DNA of 64,000 nucleotides from Comamonadaceae bacterium (GTDB lineage: Bacteria > Pseudomonadota > Gammaproteobacteria > Burkholderiales > Burkholderiaceae_C), in contig CANGIQ010000006.1 of the NCBI GenBank assembly GCA_947453965.1, positions 1 to 64,000 of the forward strand, in the 5' to 3' direction. Positions within the stretch are counted from its first letter, which is position 1; every line of letters starts with the position of its first letter. The notes beneath the pieces are model-generated. The model saw only the letters and a list, made by a program, of their open reading frames with translations, was not told the origin of the DNA and searched no databases. Below are positions 34,757 through 43,399 of the stretch, one piece after another. The translations under genes and the position numbers were made by a program.

Positions 34757-36793
34757 ATGTCGTTTGGCCCCTACAAACTAAAAAACTCATACATTTCCGG
34801 CAATTGCTTCATCCTTGAACTTGCGGATGCAAACGGAAATGTTTTACATCGACCAAAGAGGTTTGTCTCGTTCAGTGGCCATGACCGTGTATACCGGAAA
34901 GCTAAGCAACTCGAGGGTCGTCTTGTAACCACTCAAACGTCCAACCCAAGGAAGAATCCCCCTGAGGATTGGTGGATCGATGTTGATGCGCATGGTGATG
35001 GTGCTAATGAAATTGAAGCAACTTCAAAGAGAAATGAACTGAGGTATACGGATGAGCAGTTGAGTTGCATTGAAAAATTTCAATCAGAAAGCCATCTAAA
35101 GATTTCGGCATTCGCTGGTACAGGTAAGACAACAACCTTGCTTGGAATTGCGAATGCTGTTCCAAAGAAAAAAGGGTTGTATCTGGCCTTCAACCGAGAG
35201 ATTGCCGAAGAAGCCCGAAAAAAATTCCCGAGCAACGTTGAATGCAGAACCACTCACTCCTTTGCCTATGAATTCTCGTCAAGAGATTACAAAGCTGAGA
35301 AATTGAGTGGCAGTCTCAGTCCAACTGGTGTGGCAGAACTCTTGAATCTAGAACCTGTCAGTCTGGGTGAGCATAGGAACTACTCGGCTAGACAAGTTGG
35401 CAAATGGGTAGTTGACACAGTGGCTGCCTTTTGCCGAAGTGAAGATCTCAGTTTCGGCCCTCAGCACGTATCTTGCGAAAGATTGAGTGGTCTGAAGTCT
35501 CAATCTGATCAAGAATCTTTGTCTGACTTCTTGCTCAAATGTGCTGATTACATTTGGGTGAATGCCAGAAATCCGAGTTCACCTATTCCATTGGGACACG
35601 ACGGATATCTGAAGCTATGGAGTATCAGTCATCCAAGGTTTGAACATGACTTCATCATGTTGGATGAAGCGCAAGACACGAATGCGGCAGTCATTCAGGC
35701 ACTGACCTCTCAGAATGTTCAAACTGTCTATGTCGGGGACAAGTATCAGCAAATCTATGGATTTAGAGGCGCCTTCAATGCGATGGACAAGATTCATGTC
35801 CCATCTGAATGCGCTTTGACTACATCATTCCGTTTTGGGGAGTCCTTGGCTGAAGTTGCAAATGCACTGATTGGTAAATTTGGTGAAACGCGCAAGATAG
35901 TTGGTGACAGAAGTAAAAACACGGCCATCAATACAACTGCTGCATTGACAAAGATTTACCGAACGAACATGGGCCTACTTTCTGGGTTGGCAGACGCACT
36001 GAAAAGTGGGAAGAAGCCATATCTCGCTGGAGGAGTAGCTGATCTTTCTGCTCTGATTTACGACGTTGAGTTGATGCAATCTGGTCAGCCAGCTATCTCC
36101 AATTCCGACTTTTTTGGCTTCAAAAATTGGCATGATCTCGTTGCATTCTCGAAGACTTTAGAAGGGGGGTCATATCAAACAGTGGTTCAGATAATTGAGA
36201 CTTATGGCGCGCGAGTTCTTAAAGAAATGATCAATCGCGTCAGCGCGACCGCAAGTGATGCTGATGTGATCTTGACCACGGCACACAAGTCCAAGGGTAA
36301 AGAATGGGCGCATGTAGAGGTTTGTGATGACTTCGCTACAAGCATTCGTTTGTCATACTTGCAGCAGAATTCGTACTCGTTCAGCGATCCTTCGGTTGAA
36401 GAAATAACATTACTTTATGTTGCGTTGACTCGAGCAGAGAAATCGCTGGTCATACCCGACTCAATCCTGGACATCCTCAAGTTATCTAAGTACTGCCGGG
36501 ACCCCTTTTCCTCCCTGGGTGCTGCTTCAAAGACGATAGATGACCCTCGGCTTAAATCTCTTACTACTTCAAATACTGATTTGCCTGAAAGGCCTGTGTT
36601 GCCTAGTAAATTCGTAAGGGTTAGCCAGACGAAACAGGTGACTCGCTCATCGGGGATGACATTGAATGATTCAGGTACTGTTTCCTCATCAATTTCACCA
36701 GGCGCAGTGCCACTAGGAAGACTGCAATCGATTAATTCTGATGTCGCCAACAAAGAAAAACTTCAAATGTTGGTGACCAAGTTCAAGAAATAG
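34757..36793 (+). CDS. UvrD-like SF1 helicase, cassette 1
   Basis: A 678-residue superfamily 1 helicase: an N-terminal ~100-residue domain of unknown type (MSFGPYKLKNSYISGN), Walker A AFAGTGKTTT near residue 120, Walker B IMLDEAQDT near 300, GFRGAFNAM, and LLYVALTRAEKSL near 552. The C-terminal tail is Ser/Thr-rich. I chose the ATG at 34757, with AAGG just upstream and the HNH stop 4 bp before. Together with the HNH and HIT genes it probably processes invading DNA. A 713-bp non-coding stretch follows. Confidence 0.85.
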   Translation: MSFGPYKLKNSYISGNCFILELADANGNVLHRPKRFVSFSGHDRVYRKAKQLEGRLVTTQTSNPRKNPPEDWWIDVDAHGDGANEIEATSKRNELRYTDEQLSCIEKFQSESHLKISAFAGTGKTTTLLGIANAVPKKKGLYLAFNREIAEEARKKFPSNVECRTTHSFAYEFSSRDYKAEKLSGSLSPTGVAELLNLEPVSLGEHRNYSARQVGKWVVDTVAAFCRSEDLSFGPQHVSCERLSGLKSQSDQESLSDFLLKCADYIWVNARNPSSPIPLGHDGYLKLWSISHPRFEHDFIMLDEAQDTNAAVIQALTSQNVQTVYVGDKYQQIYGFRGAFNAMDKIHVPSECALTTSFRFGESLAEVANALIGKFGETRKIVGDRSKNTAINTTAALTKIYRTNMGLLSGLADALKSGKKPYLAGGVADLSALIYDVELMQSGQPAISNSDFFGFKNWHDLVAFSKTLEGGSYQTVVQIIETYGARVLKEMINRVSATASDADVILTTAHKSKGKEWAHVEVCDDFATSIRLSYLQQNSYSFSDPSVEEITLLYVALTRAEKSLVIPDSILDILKLSKYCRDPFSSLGAASKTIDDPRLKSLTTSNTDLPERPVLPSKFVRVSQTKQVTRSSGMTLNDSGTVSSSISPGAVPLGRLQSINSDVANKEKLQMLVTKFKK

Positions 36794-37506
36794 AGGTCAT
36801 GTTCAATCTGTATAGTTCACTAAGTCGGTTGAGCTATGGCGTGGGACTAAATATGCTCAGGTGTATCTCAGGGTTCTTCCTCGTAGGGCGTATGTCCTAA
36901 GACTTAGGAGCAAATTGAGGCTGTTCATGGAGCGGAGGATCCGGGTTCAATTGACCAATTGGTCCACCACATTACTCTCTGGTACTCCCAGATACCAAGG
37001 ATTACCTAATGAAACTACAGCATTGGGTAATTTTTGGTTTCTATTTGAGTCCTTAAGGTCTAAAAAATAGCCATGAATGCCTTGTGGACGGTCATTCAGG
37101 TTAGATCCAGCTTGGCTAGAGATCGTCAAATATTTGTCCTTAATAGCTAAATTTATTAGTCCATCACCCCGTTTGATTGAGGTGTCCAGGTCTGGAAATG
37201 GACATTTCTGATGCAAGACCTCGCTGCTTTCTCCTCGATGCCTGCGGTGCGCTCAAGTTGCAAACCGTATGAGGAAGCGAGAGGGATTTATGCTGTTTTC
37301 ACCGGCAAATTGGTTGAGCAGTTCGCAATTAGTCTGAACGTGCGTCCGGAAGGCGGCTCAATAGGTCGGGTGCTGTCGTTCGTTAACAACTGTCGGTCAC
37401 GCCGGTACTTTTGCAGAATTGTGGCTAGGATCTTGCCAGGCATATTGTTCGCCTCTCCGCTTCAACGTCCATTACGATGTCTCTGAGCATTCTTCAAGGA
37501 GGGGCA
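36794..37506. other. 713-bp gap without a convincing gene
   Basis: No frame here has both a ribosome site and protein-like sequence. The left part holds the repeat block at 36894-36969, with two palindromes. A minus-strand frame at 36947-37216 (89 codons) reads somewhat like protein and may be a gene remnant. A plus-strand frame at 37211-37486 does not. Probably a scar at the left end of the 9-kb segment that follows. Confidence 0.5.
36894..36969. repeat. Left copy of a flanking direct-repeat block
   Basis: GTCCTAAGAC, TGGAGCGG and ATTGGTCCACCA lie at offsets 0, 34 and 64. The same three words recur in the same order and orientation at 46136-46212 with offsets 0, 34 and 65. The bases between are mostly different. 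The left copy also makes the palindromes TCCTAAG-A-CTTAGGA and GACCAATTGGTC, so the words could be protein-binding sites. Either these are ends of an inserted segment or two related regulatory regions. Confidence 0.5.
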
Positions 37507-38346
37507 ATGTTTCATTTCATCGTCAAAGGCGCTGGCTGGACATCAGACCGAGACACGATTGACCGCAGTCGTGTGTTGGAATACACCGAGGATCACATCA
37601 AAGATATATACGAGCCAGGCGGCAATCTTGACTTTGAAAAGACGACCAAGATTCCTGCATTGTTCGTTAGTGAAACCGGAGGCCTTGGAGAAGAAATTGG
37701 TCGTATTGGAACTATCACTCGCGTACGCGTTGTAGGGCGCAATTATCAGATTGATTACACCCTTGATCCAGATATCCCTGGCATCCCAAATGCAAAACTC
37801 GAAGAGATTGCCAATGACTTGGAGGTGGCCGACTTCGAGTTCCAACGTACGCATTGGTCAATCAAGGAAGTAGACCTTTTTAGAGTGTTACTAAAACATG
37901 GTGCTGGGCAGCGACCTAGACCTAAAGTATTTCAGTTACCCGATCAAATCGATGATGACCTTGTTTCAGTGATGATGCCGTTTGATGCTGCTTATAAAGG
38001 CGTATATGAAACGTTGCAAGCTGCAGCACATGAAATTGGGATGCGATGCCAGCGCGCAGACGACATCTGGGAGACAGATACAGTCATTCAAGATGTGGCG
38101 AATTTAATTGGTCGTGCCAGAGTTGTTATTTGTGATCTGACAGGCAGAAACCCGAATGTATTTTATGAAACGGGGATTGCTCATACCCTCGGGCGAGATG
38201 TTGTCTTGATTACGCAGAACGCGAGTGACGTTCCATTTGATGTGGCACACATAAGGTATCTGCGTTACTTAAACAACGGTGAAGGACGCCTTCGGTTACA
38301 AGATGAGGTTGTGCGTCGCTTGCGTACTCTGACCGGTCGAGATTGA
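37507..38346 (+). CDS. TIR-like / nucleoside deoxyribosyltransferase-fold protein
   Basis: The ATG at 37507 has AGGAGGGG immediately upstream. The 279-residue product has an unassigned N-terminal domain (about 1-150) and a C-terminal TIR-like Rossmann domain: VSVMMPFDAAYKGVYETL near 158, then VICDLTGRNPNVFYETGIAHTLGRD near 206-231, with the conserved Asp and Glu of this superfamily. Relatives include NAD-cleaving TIR effectors and nucleoside 2-deoxyribosyltransferases. It is probably a defence effector acting on NAD or nucleotides. The neighbour 84 bp downstream may be its sensor. There are no transmembrane segments. Confidence 0.75.
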   Translation: MFHFIVKGAGWTSDRDTIDRSRVLEYTEDHIKDIYEPGGNLDFEKTTKIPALFVSETGGLGEEIGRIGTITRVRVVGRNYQIDYTLDPDIPGIPNAKLEEIANDLEVADFEFQRTHWSIKEVDLFRVLLKHGAGQRPRPKVFQLPDQIDDDLVSVMMPFDAAYKGVYETLQAAAHEIGMRCQRADDIWETDTVIQDVANLIGRARVVICDLTGRNPNVFYETGIAHTLGRDVVLITQNASDVPFDVAHIRYLRYLNNGEGRLRLQDEVVRRLRTLTGRD

Positions 38347-38430
38347 AGACAATCACGAAAATTCACGCAAACACACTTGTACTTAAATTTGTTTTCAGAA
38401 AACTACGCTTGATATTTACATGAGGTAACG

Positions 38431-39525
38431 ATGACGCCGAACTTTGAGCCTACCTTTTTGGTTGAGCGCCCAGAAACGCAAAGAATATGGGTGGTCCGGG
38501 CATCTGGAGGCCATTACGTTCGCCACTTTCGGCAAGCTGGAGTCATGGCAATCGGCCACTTGAACGAAATTAGTGTTGCCAAAGGGCCTATGTTTGGCGT
38601 GCACGCTCTCGATATTGAGAGGGCGTTGAAGGCGGTTCATCGAGATCGCAAGAAGGCCTCAATCACCTCGCACGCCAAGCAGGTCGAAGCTTTCTGCATC
38701 GCCATCAATAAGGACGACCTTGTTGTCACGCTTGATTCTCGCGGCTTGATGGTCGGACGAGTGGCCAGCACCCCTGCCTATATTGACACCGATCCAATCG
38801 TCTTAAAAAACAGCGATGGGACTGAGGACAAGATGCATCACCAACTGCGCAGGAAGGTTTCTTGGGGGCCATATATCTCCCGCGAAGCCGTACCTATTGC
38901 AATGGAGATGACTCTCCGTGCCCATCAAACAGTATTCAACATTGACGGTTATTGGGCCTCTGTTTACCACCTTCTTTACCCTTGTTTTACGTTCCAAGGA
39001 AGGCTCTATTTGTCAGCCAACATCAGGCAACAGGACGCCATTGACAACTACTCGGTCTCACAACTTTTTGGATTGCTTAGTGGGGTAGAGGTAATGGCGA
39101 AGCTTCTCTCCGCTGGCTCTGACGCTTGGTCGCAATACCCTCATAACCTGGTGGAACTTCGAGAGACGCTTGATCTCAACCTCTCAAGCAAGGCCGAGTT
39201 CATGTCTCCCGGCACAGTTTGGTCGACGCTCGAGCTTGATTCAACCGGAATCCTTTGGGCCGCCGTTATCTATGTAATGTTGTTTGGAGGCGATCTAAAG
39301 TTCTTCAAAGCAGATGGAATTATCGACACCCACACTCGGCAGAAGATCTGGGATTTGGTCCTGAAGCTACGGAAGACGCACGATGTCGAAAAGATTCAGA
39401 AAAAACTGAAAGTCGAGGTCCCCAAGCTTGAGACAGAGAACATTGAGGTGCCTGCGCAGAAGGCAAAGAGAACGCGACGCACGGCAGCTGTTGTTGAGAA
39501 GAAAGACTTGGACAAGAATTTTTAA
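38431..39525 (+). CDS. Protein with EVE/PUA-like N-terminal region, unknown
   Basis: A 364-residue protein. Its N terminus, RIWVVRASGGHYVRHFRQAGVMAIG, and the later VVTLDSRGLMVGRV resemble the N-terminal EVE/PUA-like sensor found in some Mrr-type and other restriction proteins that recognise modified DNA. The middle and C-terminal parts (FNIDGYWASVYHLLYPCFTF; ILWAAVIYVMLFGGDL) are not recognised. A basic tail rich in Lys/Arg (KAKRTRRTAAV) could bind nucleic acid. GAGG lies eight bases before the ATG. It follows the TIR-like gene and is convergent with the DUF3883 gene. The sensor reading is tentative. Confidence 0.55.
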   Translation: MTPNFEPTFLVERPETQRIWVVRASGGHYVRHFRQAGVMAIGHLNEISVAKGPMFGVHALDIERALKAVHRDRKKASITSHAKQVEAFCIAINKDDLVVTLDSRGLMVGRVASTPAYIDTDPIVLKNSDGTEDKMHHQLRRKVSWGPYISREAVPIAMEMTLRAHQTVFNIDGYWASVYHLLYPCFTFQGRLYLSANIRQQDAIDNYSVSQLFGLLSGVEVMAKLLSAGSDAWSQYPHNLVELRETLDLNLSSKAEFMSPGTVWSTLELDSTGILWAAVIYVMLFGGDLKFFKADGIIDTHTRQKIWDLVLKLRKTHDVEKIQKKLKVEVPKLETENIEVPAQKAKRTRRTAAVVEKKDLDKNF

Positions 39526-39613
39526 AAATGCGGGCTCCACTTCTACTACAGAGGGTGCGCCATAACAGATCCTTCGAATTCCTTACCTGGCGTCCGTGAA
39601 CCAGTAAATGAAT

Positions 39614-40636
39614 TTAATCGCGAACGCCCAGCTTTGCTCTATATGCAGTCGGTTCTAGCGAAAGCTGAGAAGCAACATTGCCTGTGAGCATGTAAGTCTT
39701 TGCGCTACCTGACTCATCGTCAAATTCATAGAGCCTGAAAAGCACATAGCTCGAAGCATTCTGTGCACTAAACGCAATTTCGTTCGGCGAAATGAAGAAG
39801 CTTGTTGCGGCCCCACCTCGGGTCGTTTTGACCTCAATGAACCTGTGCGTCCCATCGGGCTCATACGAGCGAATGTCATAACCTGCGGAGTCACCTTCGA
39901 TTTGGGATACGTGGACGATCTTTTCCGCGAGGTCTGAACGACCGGCTTTGATGAGCCGTTCTTTTTCATGCGTGATGACGAGCAGCTCTCCCTTGAGACC
40001 AAGGTCTCGATTGCGAGCATCCCTAGCAGCGTAATCTGGACTTTTTCGGTTTTGAAAAGTCTCTTTACCTACGCCAACCCTTGTCCGGCTAGATGGGGCC
40101 GGGGCTGACTCTACGGTCAGAGATGCAGGGGCACGAGGTGCTGGTGTTTGAAATAAAACTTCACGACTTGCGAGTGGCTTGAGTCCTACGCGTTGCAGGA
40201 ATTCCGCTGCTGGTGGCCAGTCAAGAAGTTGCCACTGGAAATGAACTGGTTTCTGGCGTGAACCGTCATGCGTTAGATAACCCAACGCGCCGAAGTAGCC
40301 GTATGGATTGCCTTTCTTAGTCCGAAGGAACAGGTGAATTGTGTTGATACGGTCGTCATGTTGAATCAACTCTTTGATGATGGTGTCTTCAAGCTCTTGT
40401 GCTGGTTGAGACTGCCAGCTCAAAACACCTTCATCGGTAATCGATTCATCAAAGACATGCTCACCTTGAGCTTGGCCATATGTGACAAAGAAGACCCAGT
40501 CGCCTGGACGTGAGGGGACACGGATCATTCCATGCATTCCCCACGTTCCGCGTTGAGGCGTGAAGTTCGTCTCAGGTGAAAAGATCGAATGAACGTCTTC
40601 GCGGGTGTATTCCTGCCAGAGCTGCAGCGTGCGCAT
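39614..40636 (-). CDS. DUF3427/DUF3883 nuclease-like protein, cassette 2
   Basis: A 340-residue protein starting at the ATG at 40636, 5 bp after the HIT stop. The N-terminal half (YTREDVHSIFSPETNFTPQ, then GMHGMIRVP and GDWVFFVTYG) resembles DUF3427. The C-terminal half is DUF3883: GLKGELLVITHE, GRSDLAEKIVHVS, GYDIRSYEPDGTHRFIEVKTT near residue 268. The E...D...EVK set fits a PD-(D/E)xK nuclease-type fold. It is the last gene of a leftward MazG-helicase-HIT-DUF3883 operon. It may be the DNA-cutting or DNA-recognising part of that unit. Confidence 0.78.
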   Translation of the reverse strand: MRTLQLWQEYTREDVHSIFSPETNFTPQRGTWGMHGMIRVPSRPGDWVFFVTYGQAQGEHVFDESITDEGVLSWQSQPAQELEDTIIKELIQHDDRINTIHLFLRTKKGNPYGYFGALGYLTHDGSRQKPVHFQWQLLDWPPAAEFLQRVGLKPLASREVLFQTPAPRAPASLTVESAPAPSSRTRVGVGKETFQNRKSPDYAARDARNRDLGLKGELLVITHEKERLIKAGRSDLAEKIVHVSQIEGDSAGYDIRSYEPDGTHRFIEVKTTRGGAATSFFISPNEIAFSAQNASSYVLFRLYEFDDESGSAKTYMLTGNVASQLSLEPTAYRAKLGVRD

Positions 40637-40641
40637 GGGCT

Positions 40642-41040
40642 TTAAACCTTCTTGGGTGGATCGCTTGATTTGTAGTGCCCTTTGCCAGGGATGACATGCC
40701 TGACACCACCCCGCGGGTTGGGTACGTCCCCATCCCTTCTGGGAATCAAGTGAAAGTGGCAATGAAAGACGGTTTGTCCAGCGGAAGCCCCGGCGTTGAG
40801 GCCAATGTTGAAACCGGTCACCAGCGGATCTCTTTGTTGAATGCTTTTGCGCAAAGCTTCAAGCAGGTCGTGGCAAGCTTCTCGTTCAGCTGCTGTGAGT
40901 CCCCAATAGTCAACGACATGGCGTTTAGGAATCACCAGCCCATGACCATCACTGACGGGGTATCCATCGTAGAAAGCCATAGCCAATTCGTTCTGGAAAA
41001 CGATTCGCTCGGCTGGGAGTTCGCAAAATGGGCAGGACAT
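40642..41040 (-). CDS. HIT-family nucleotide hydrolase, cassette 2
   Basis: A 132-residue HIT protein with CPFCELPAE at the N terminus, GYPVSDGHGLVIPKRHV and the histidine triad HCHFHLIPR near residue 107. It has the same length and layout as the HIT protein at 33413 in cassette 1. It starts 3 bp after the helicase stop, and DUF3883 follows 5 bp later. Its likely substrates are dinucleotides or adenylated products. Its recurrence in two helicase-nuclease cassettes suggests a shared biochemical need. Confidence 0.9.
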   Translation of the reverse strand: MSCPFCELPAERIVFQNELAMAFYDGYPVSDGHGLVIPKRHVVDYWGLTAAEREACHDLLEALRKSIQQRDPLVTGFNIGLNAGASAGQTVFHCHFHLIPRRDGDVPNPRGGVRHVIPGKGHYKSSDPPKKV

Positions 41041-41043
41041 GAG

Positions 41044-42906
41044 TTAGGTGGGCTGTACAAGCAGGGACCTGAAGTAACCAGCCGTTTCTTGGTCAGTGGA
41101 ATAGACGTAGCACCCCTTCATCCCCCGGGTCATCAAGGTTCTGTAGGTGTTCTTGATGATCAGGTCGGTGATCTTCTTGGCCGACATGGGATCAGTTTTC
41201 GCGAGCGCCTTGTGACCGCGAATGGATTTGTCATGACGGTCCCGCGCAGAGGGATCGGTAATCACTTCGCCATTGCGAACGATGAGGTCAGGTCCAATGA
41301 TGACCCCGATGTAGTCAACCTCCAGACCTTGGCATGTGTGAATGCATCCAACCTGTTCAACCGACTTCTCAGCAATGATCCAGAGACTACCGTCTTGGTC
41401 AAGGTTCCACTGGCGTTTGTAGTCGCCAATAACGATGTCATCGGCCGAGGGAGTCTTCTTGCTTGCCCAAGGCCAGCAGTAACCGGCCACTACCCGCGCC
41501 CGGTTTGCCGAATTCTTTTCGATGATGGCTTGGTGAAGGGCTTCAGGACTGTCGAATACACGGAAGTCATATTCCTGTGTGGACAACTCAGTGTTGGCTG
41601 TCTGGCGAATGCCAAGGGTTTGGTCCAGCCAAGCCAGATAGCCGTCCGATCCGCTGCACCGAAACTGCGACGCCAGCGCGTAACGCTCGACGGTGGCGCC
41701 ACGCTCTTTAGCGAAGTTTTCGATCATTTCACGGCTGCCGATGTCACTCAACGTGACCCGCTGATCCTCATCGATGAAGAAAACGGTGCACTTGGATGCG
41801 TTGATCAATTCCTTGATCTGGTTCTCGCCCATATTGGCGTACAAGCCACTTTTCTCGTTGAGGCGATGTGCTTCATCAACGATCAAGAAATCAAAGGTGT
41901 CCCGCTGGGTATCGACAAAGCTTCCTGACCCAGAAAACATGTTCGAAAACTTGGTCCGAGTCATGGTGCCCACCAGCTTGGTTTCATAGACCTTGCGTGG
42001 TGCAGCGTTTTTGGAAACGTACTTGCCAGTCAGGCCCGCAGAGGTCAGTCGGACCAGAAGGTTAATGGCGAGAACTGTTTTCCCGGTACCAGGACCACCT
42101 TCGATGATGACCACTTTGGGTTTTGCCGGAGATGCCGTGGTTGCTGCGGCCAGAGTGAATTCGAAAACCTCTTTCTGTTCGTCGATCAATACGAACTCTG
42201 GCTTTGACGCCATCAGACCTTTGAGGGAGTCAGCCAGTGCTTTCGATGGACGAATGCGACCGCCATCCAGTTCATAGAGTAGGGCGCGGTTGTCGCCGTG
42301 CTTGACGTGCTTTTTGATGAATTCACGTAGGCGATCGCGGTCTGTTCCACCTTTAAGAAACAGGGGTGCCTTGTCGATGTAATCGCTGTAGTGCTGATCA
42401 TCGATCACCCCATCTCGCGGGTAGTTGTGCAGGTAGGCGCAGGGTTGAACCTGGATGCCACCGCTGTACACGGCCTCATTGAAGCCCTCCAGCAGGGCAG
42501 CGTACGACCAAGCTTGGTATGACGGGTGGACGACTTCTCGTGAGCCCCCGCCTAAATGGGTGACGACGATGCCGTCTTTGTCACTCTTGAGGGCTTTCTC
42601 CCATTGCTTAAGTTCAATGACGATGACATTTTTCTGACCGGCTGCATCGTAGCCAGACAGAGTGACGTCGATCCGCTTGGAGGACTGGGGAATGTGCAAT
42701 TCAACTGCAACGCCAATGTCCTGTGCGATTTCATCATCACGCAAGACTTTGGCAACATAACTCAGCGATGATTGCCAAGACCTCACTTCGGCTTGGGCAA
42801 CCCGTTTTCCCGTAGCCTCTTTGAATCTGGTCTGAATGACCTCTTCAATGTCCTCGTAGTCGCAGTCGTGCAGGAATTGTTTCTTGTCCGCGACGTAGAC
42901 GAGCAT
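41044..42906 (-). CDS. DUF2075 helicase with N-terminal nuclease-like domain, cassette 2
   Basis: A 620-residue protein; the ATG at 42906 has GGGAG upstream. An N-terminal restriction-type domain carries RIDVTLSGYD (78-87) and VIVIELKQWEK (95-105), a PD-(D/E)xK pattern. The SF1-like DUF2075 motor follows: Walker A IEGGPGTGKTV near residue 271 and Walker B FLIVDEAHRL, then FFIDEDQRV. The C terminus has CIHTCQGLEVDYIGV and NTYRTLMTRG. These endonuclease-helicase proteins are frequent in defence islands. It lies between the MazG-like gene (13 bp away) and the HIT gene (3 bp away). Confidence 0.87.
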   Translation of the reverse strand: MLVYVADKKQFLHDCDYEDIEEVIQTRFKEATGKRVAQAEVRSWQSSLSYVAKVLRDDEIAQDIGVAVELHIPQSSKRIDVTLSGYDAAGQKNVIVIELKQWEKALKSDKDGIVVTHLGGGSREVVHPSYQAWSYAALLEGFNEAVYSGGIQVQPCAYLHNYPRDGVIDDQHYSDYIDKAPLFLKGGTDRDRLREFIKKHVKHGDNRALLYELDGGRIRPSKALADSLKGLMASKPEFVLIDEQKEVFEFTLAAATTASPAKPKVVIIEGGPGTGKTVLAINLLVRLTSAGLTGKYVSKNAAPRKVYETKLVGTMTRTKFSNMFSGSGSFVDTQRDTFDFLIVDEAHRLNEKSGLYANMGENQIKELINASKCTVFFIDEDQRVTLSDIGSREMIENFAKERGATVERYALASQFRCSGSDGYLAWLDQTLGIRQTANTELSTQEYDFRVFDSPEALHQAIIEKNSANRARVVAGYCWPWASKKTPSADDIVIGDYKRQWNLDQDGSLWIIAEKSVEQVGCIHTCQGLEVDYIGVIIGPDLIVRNGEVITDPSARDRHDKSIRGHKALAKTDPMSAKKITDLIIKNTYRTLMTRGMKGCYVYSTDQETAGYFRSLLVQPT

Positions 42907-42919
42907 TGATATCTCCCTA

Positions 42920-43312
42920 TCAGAGCTTGTCGTATTTCTTGTGGCTTCCGTGGGCCTTGTCCACGGGGTATTTGGCCGCATTCTTTTGGAGCTTTTGGGT
43001 CACTGCCTCATTGAGGTCTACGCCCAGTACAGAGGCCAGTCGAACCAAATACAGGGTCACATCGGCCAGTTCTTCACGCACTGCGGTGGCTGTGTCAGGG
43101 TTGGTTGCAACAGATTTGGATGCATCTTCAGTCAGCCACTGAAAAATCTCAGAAAGCTCCCCAACCTCGCCGGTCAGCGCCATGGCCAGGTTTTTAGGGG
43201 AGTGGTACTGGTCCCAATCCCGCTCGGCAGCAAAAGCTGCCAGCGCCTGGCTCAGGCCCTTAACGTCGATCAGGGGGGCAGAGGCTGCTGAAGGGGAGGT
43301 TTTGGCATCCAT
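42920..43312 (-). CDS. MazG-like nucleotide pyrophosphohydrolase, cassette 2
   Basis: A 130-residue all-helical MazG/dCTPase-like protein with EVGELSEIFQWL near residue 47 and EELADVTLYLVRLA near 85, which supply the Mg-binding acidic residues. It is close to the small RS21-C6/dCTP pyrophosphatase branch. It hydrolyses (d)NTPs or modified nucleotides to monophosphates. As the first gene of the leftward cassette, it may clear phage or damaged nucleotides or remove a signal nucleotide. The first ~15 residues are variable, so the exact start is uncertain. Confidence 0.87.
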   Translation of the reverse strand: MDAKTSPSAASAPLIDVKGLSQALAAFAAERDWDQYHSPKNLAMALTGEVGELSEIFQWLTEDASKSVATNPDTATAVREELADVTLYLVRLASVLGVDLNEAVTQKLQKNAAKYPVDKAHGSHKKYDKL

Positions 43313-43399
43313 TGGGAAAGTGAGGCTGGCTAATTTATTAAGTATTGGTCACCATTATGAACAACTATGGGCGGTGTTTTCGCCTGGGAGGAGGTCTGT

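Noticed and set aside
36941-36969. GGGTTCAATTGACC...CCACCA as the 3' end of a tRNA and attachment site
   Set aside because: The T-arm does not pair, and no acceptor stem or cloverleaf can be formed upstream.
36947-37216. An 89-codon minus-strand frame (KCPFPDLDTSIKRGDG...)
   Set aside because: It reads partly like protein, but has no ribosome site and no family I recognise, and its end overlaps the palindrome of the repeat block. At most a remnant.
37211-37486. A 91-codon plus-strand frame before the TIR-like gene
   Set aside because: No ribosome site, irregular composition, and it runs into the leader of the better-supported TIR-like gene.
40675-41928. A 417-codon open frame on the plus strand
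   Set aside because: It lies antisense to the HIT and DUF2075 helicase genes, has no ribosome site, and its sequence is not protein-like in domain content, while the minus-strand genes show clear motifs.
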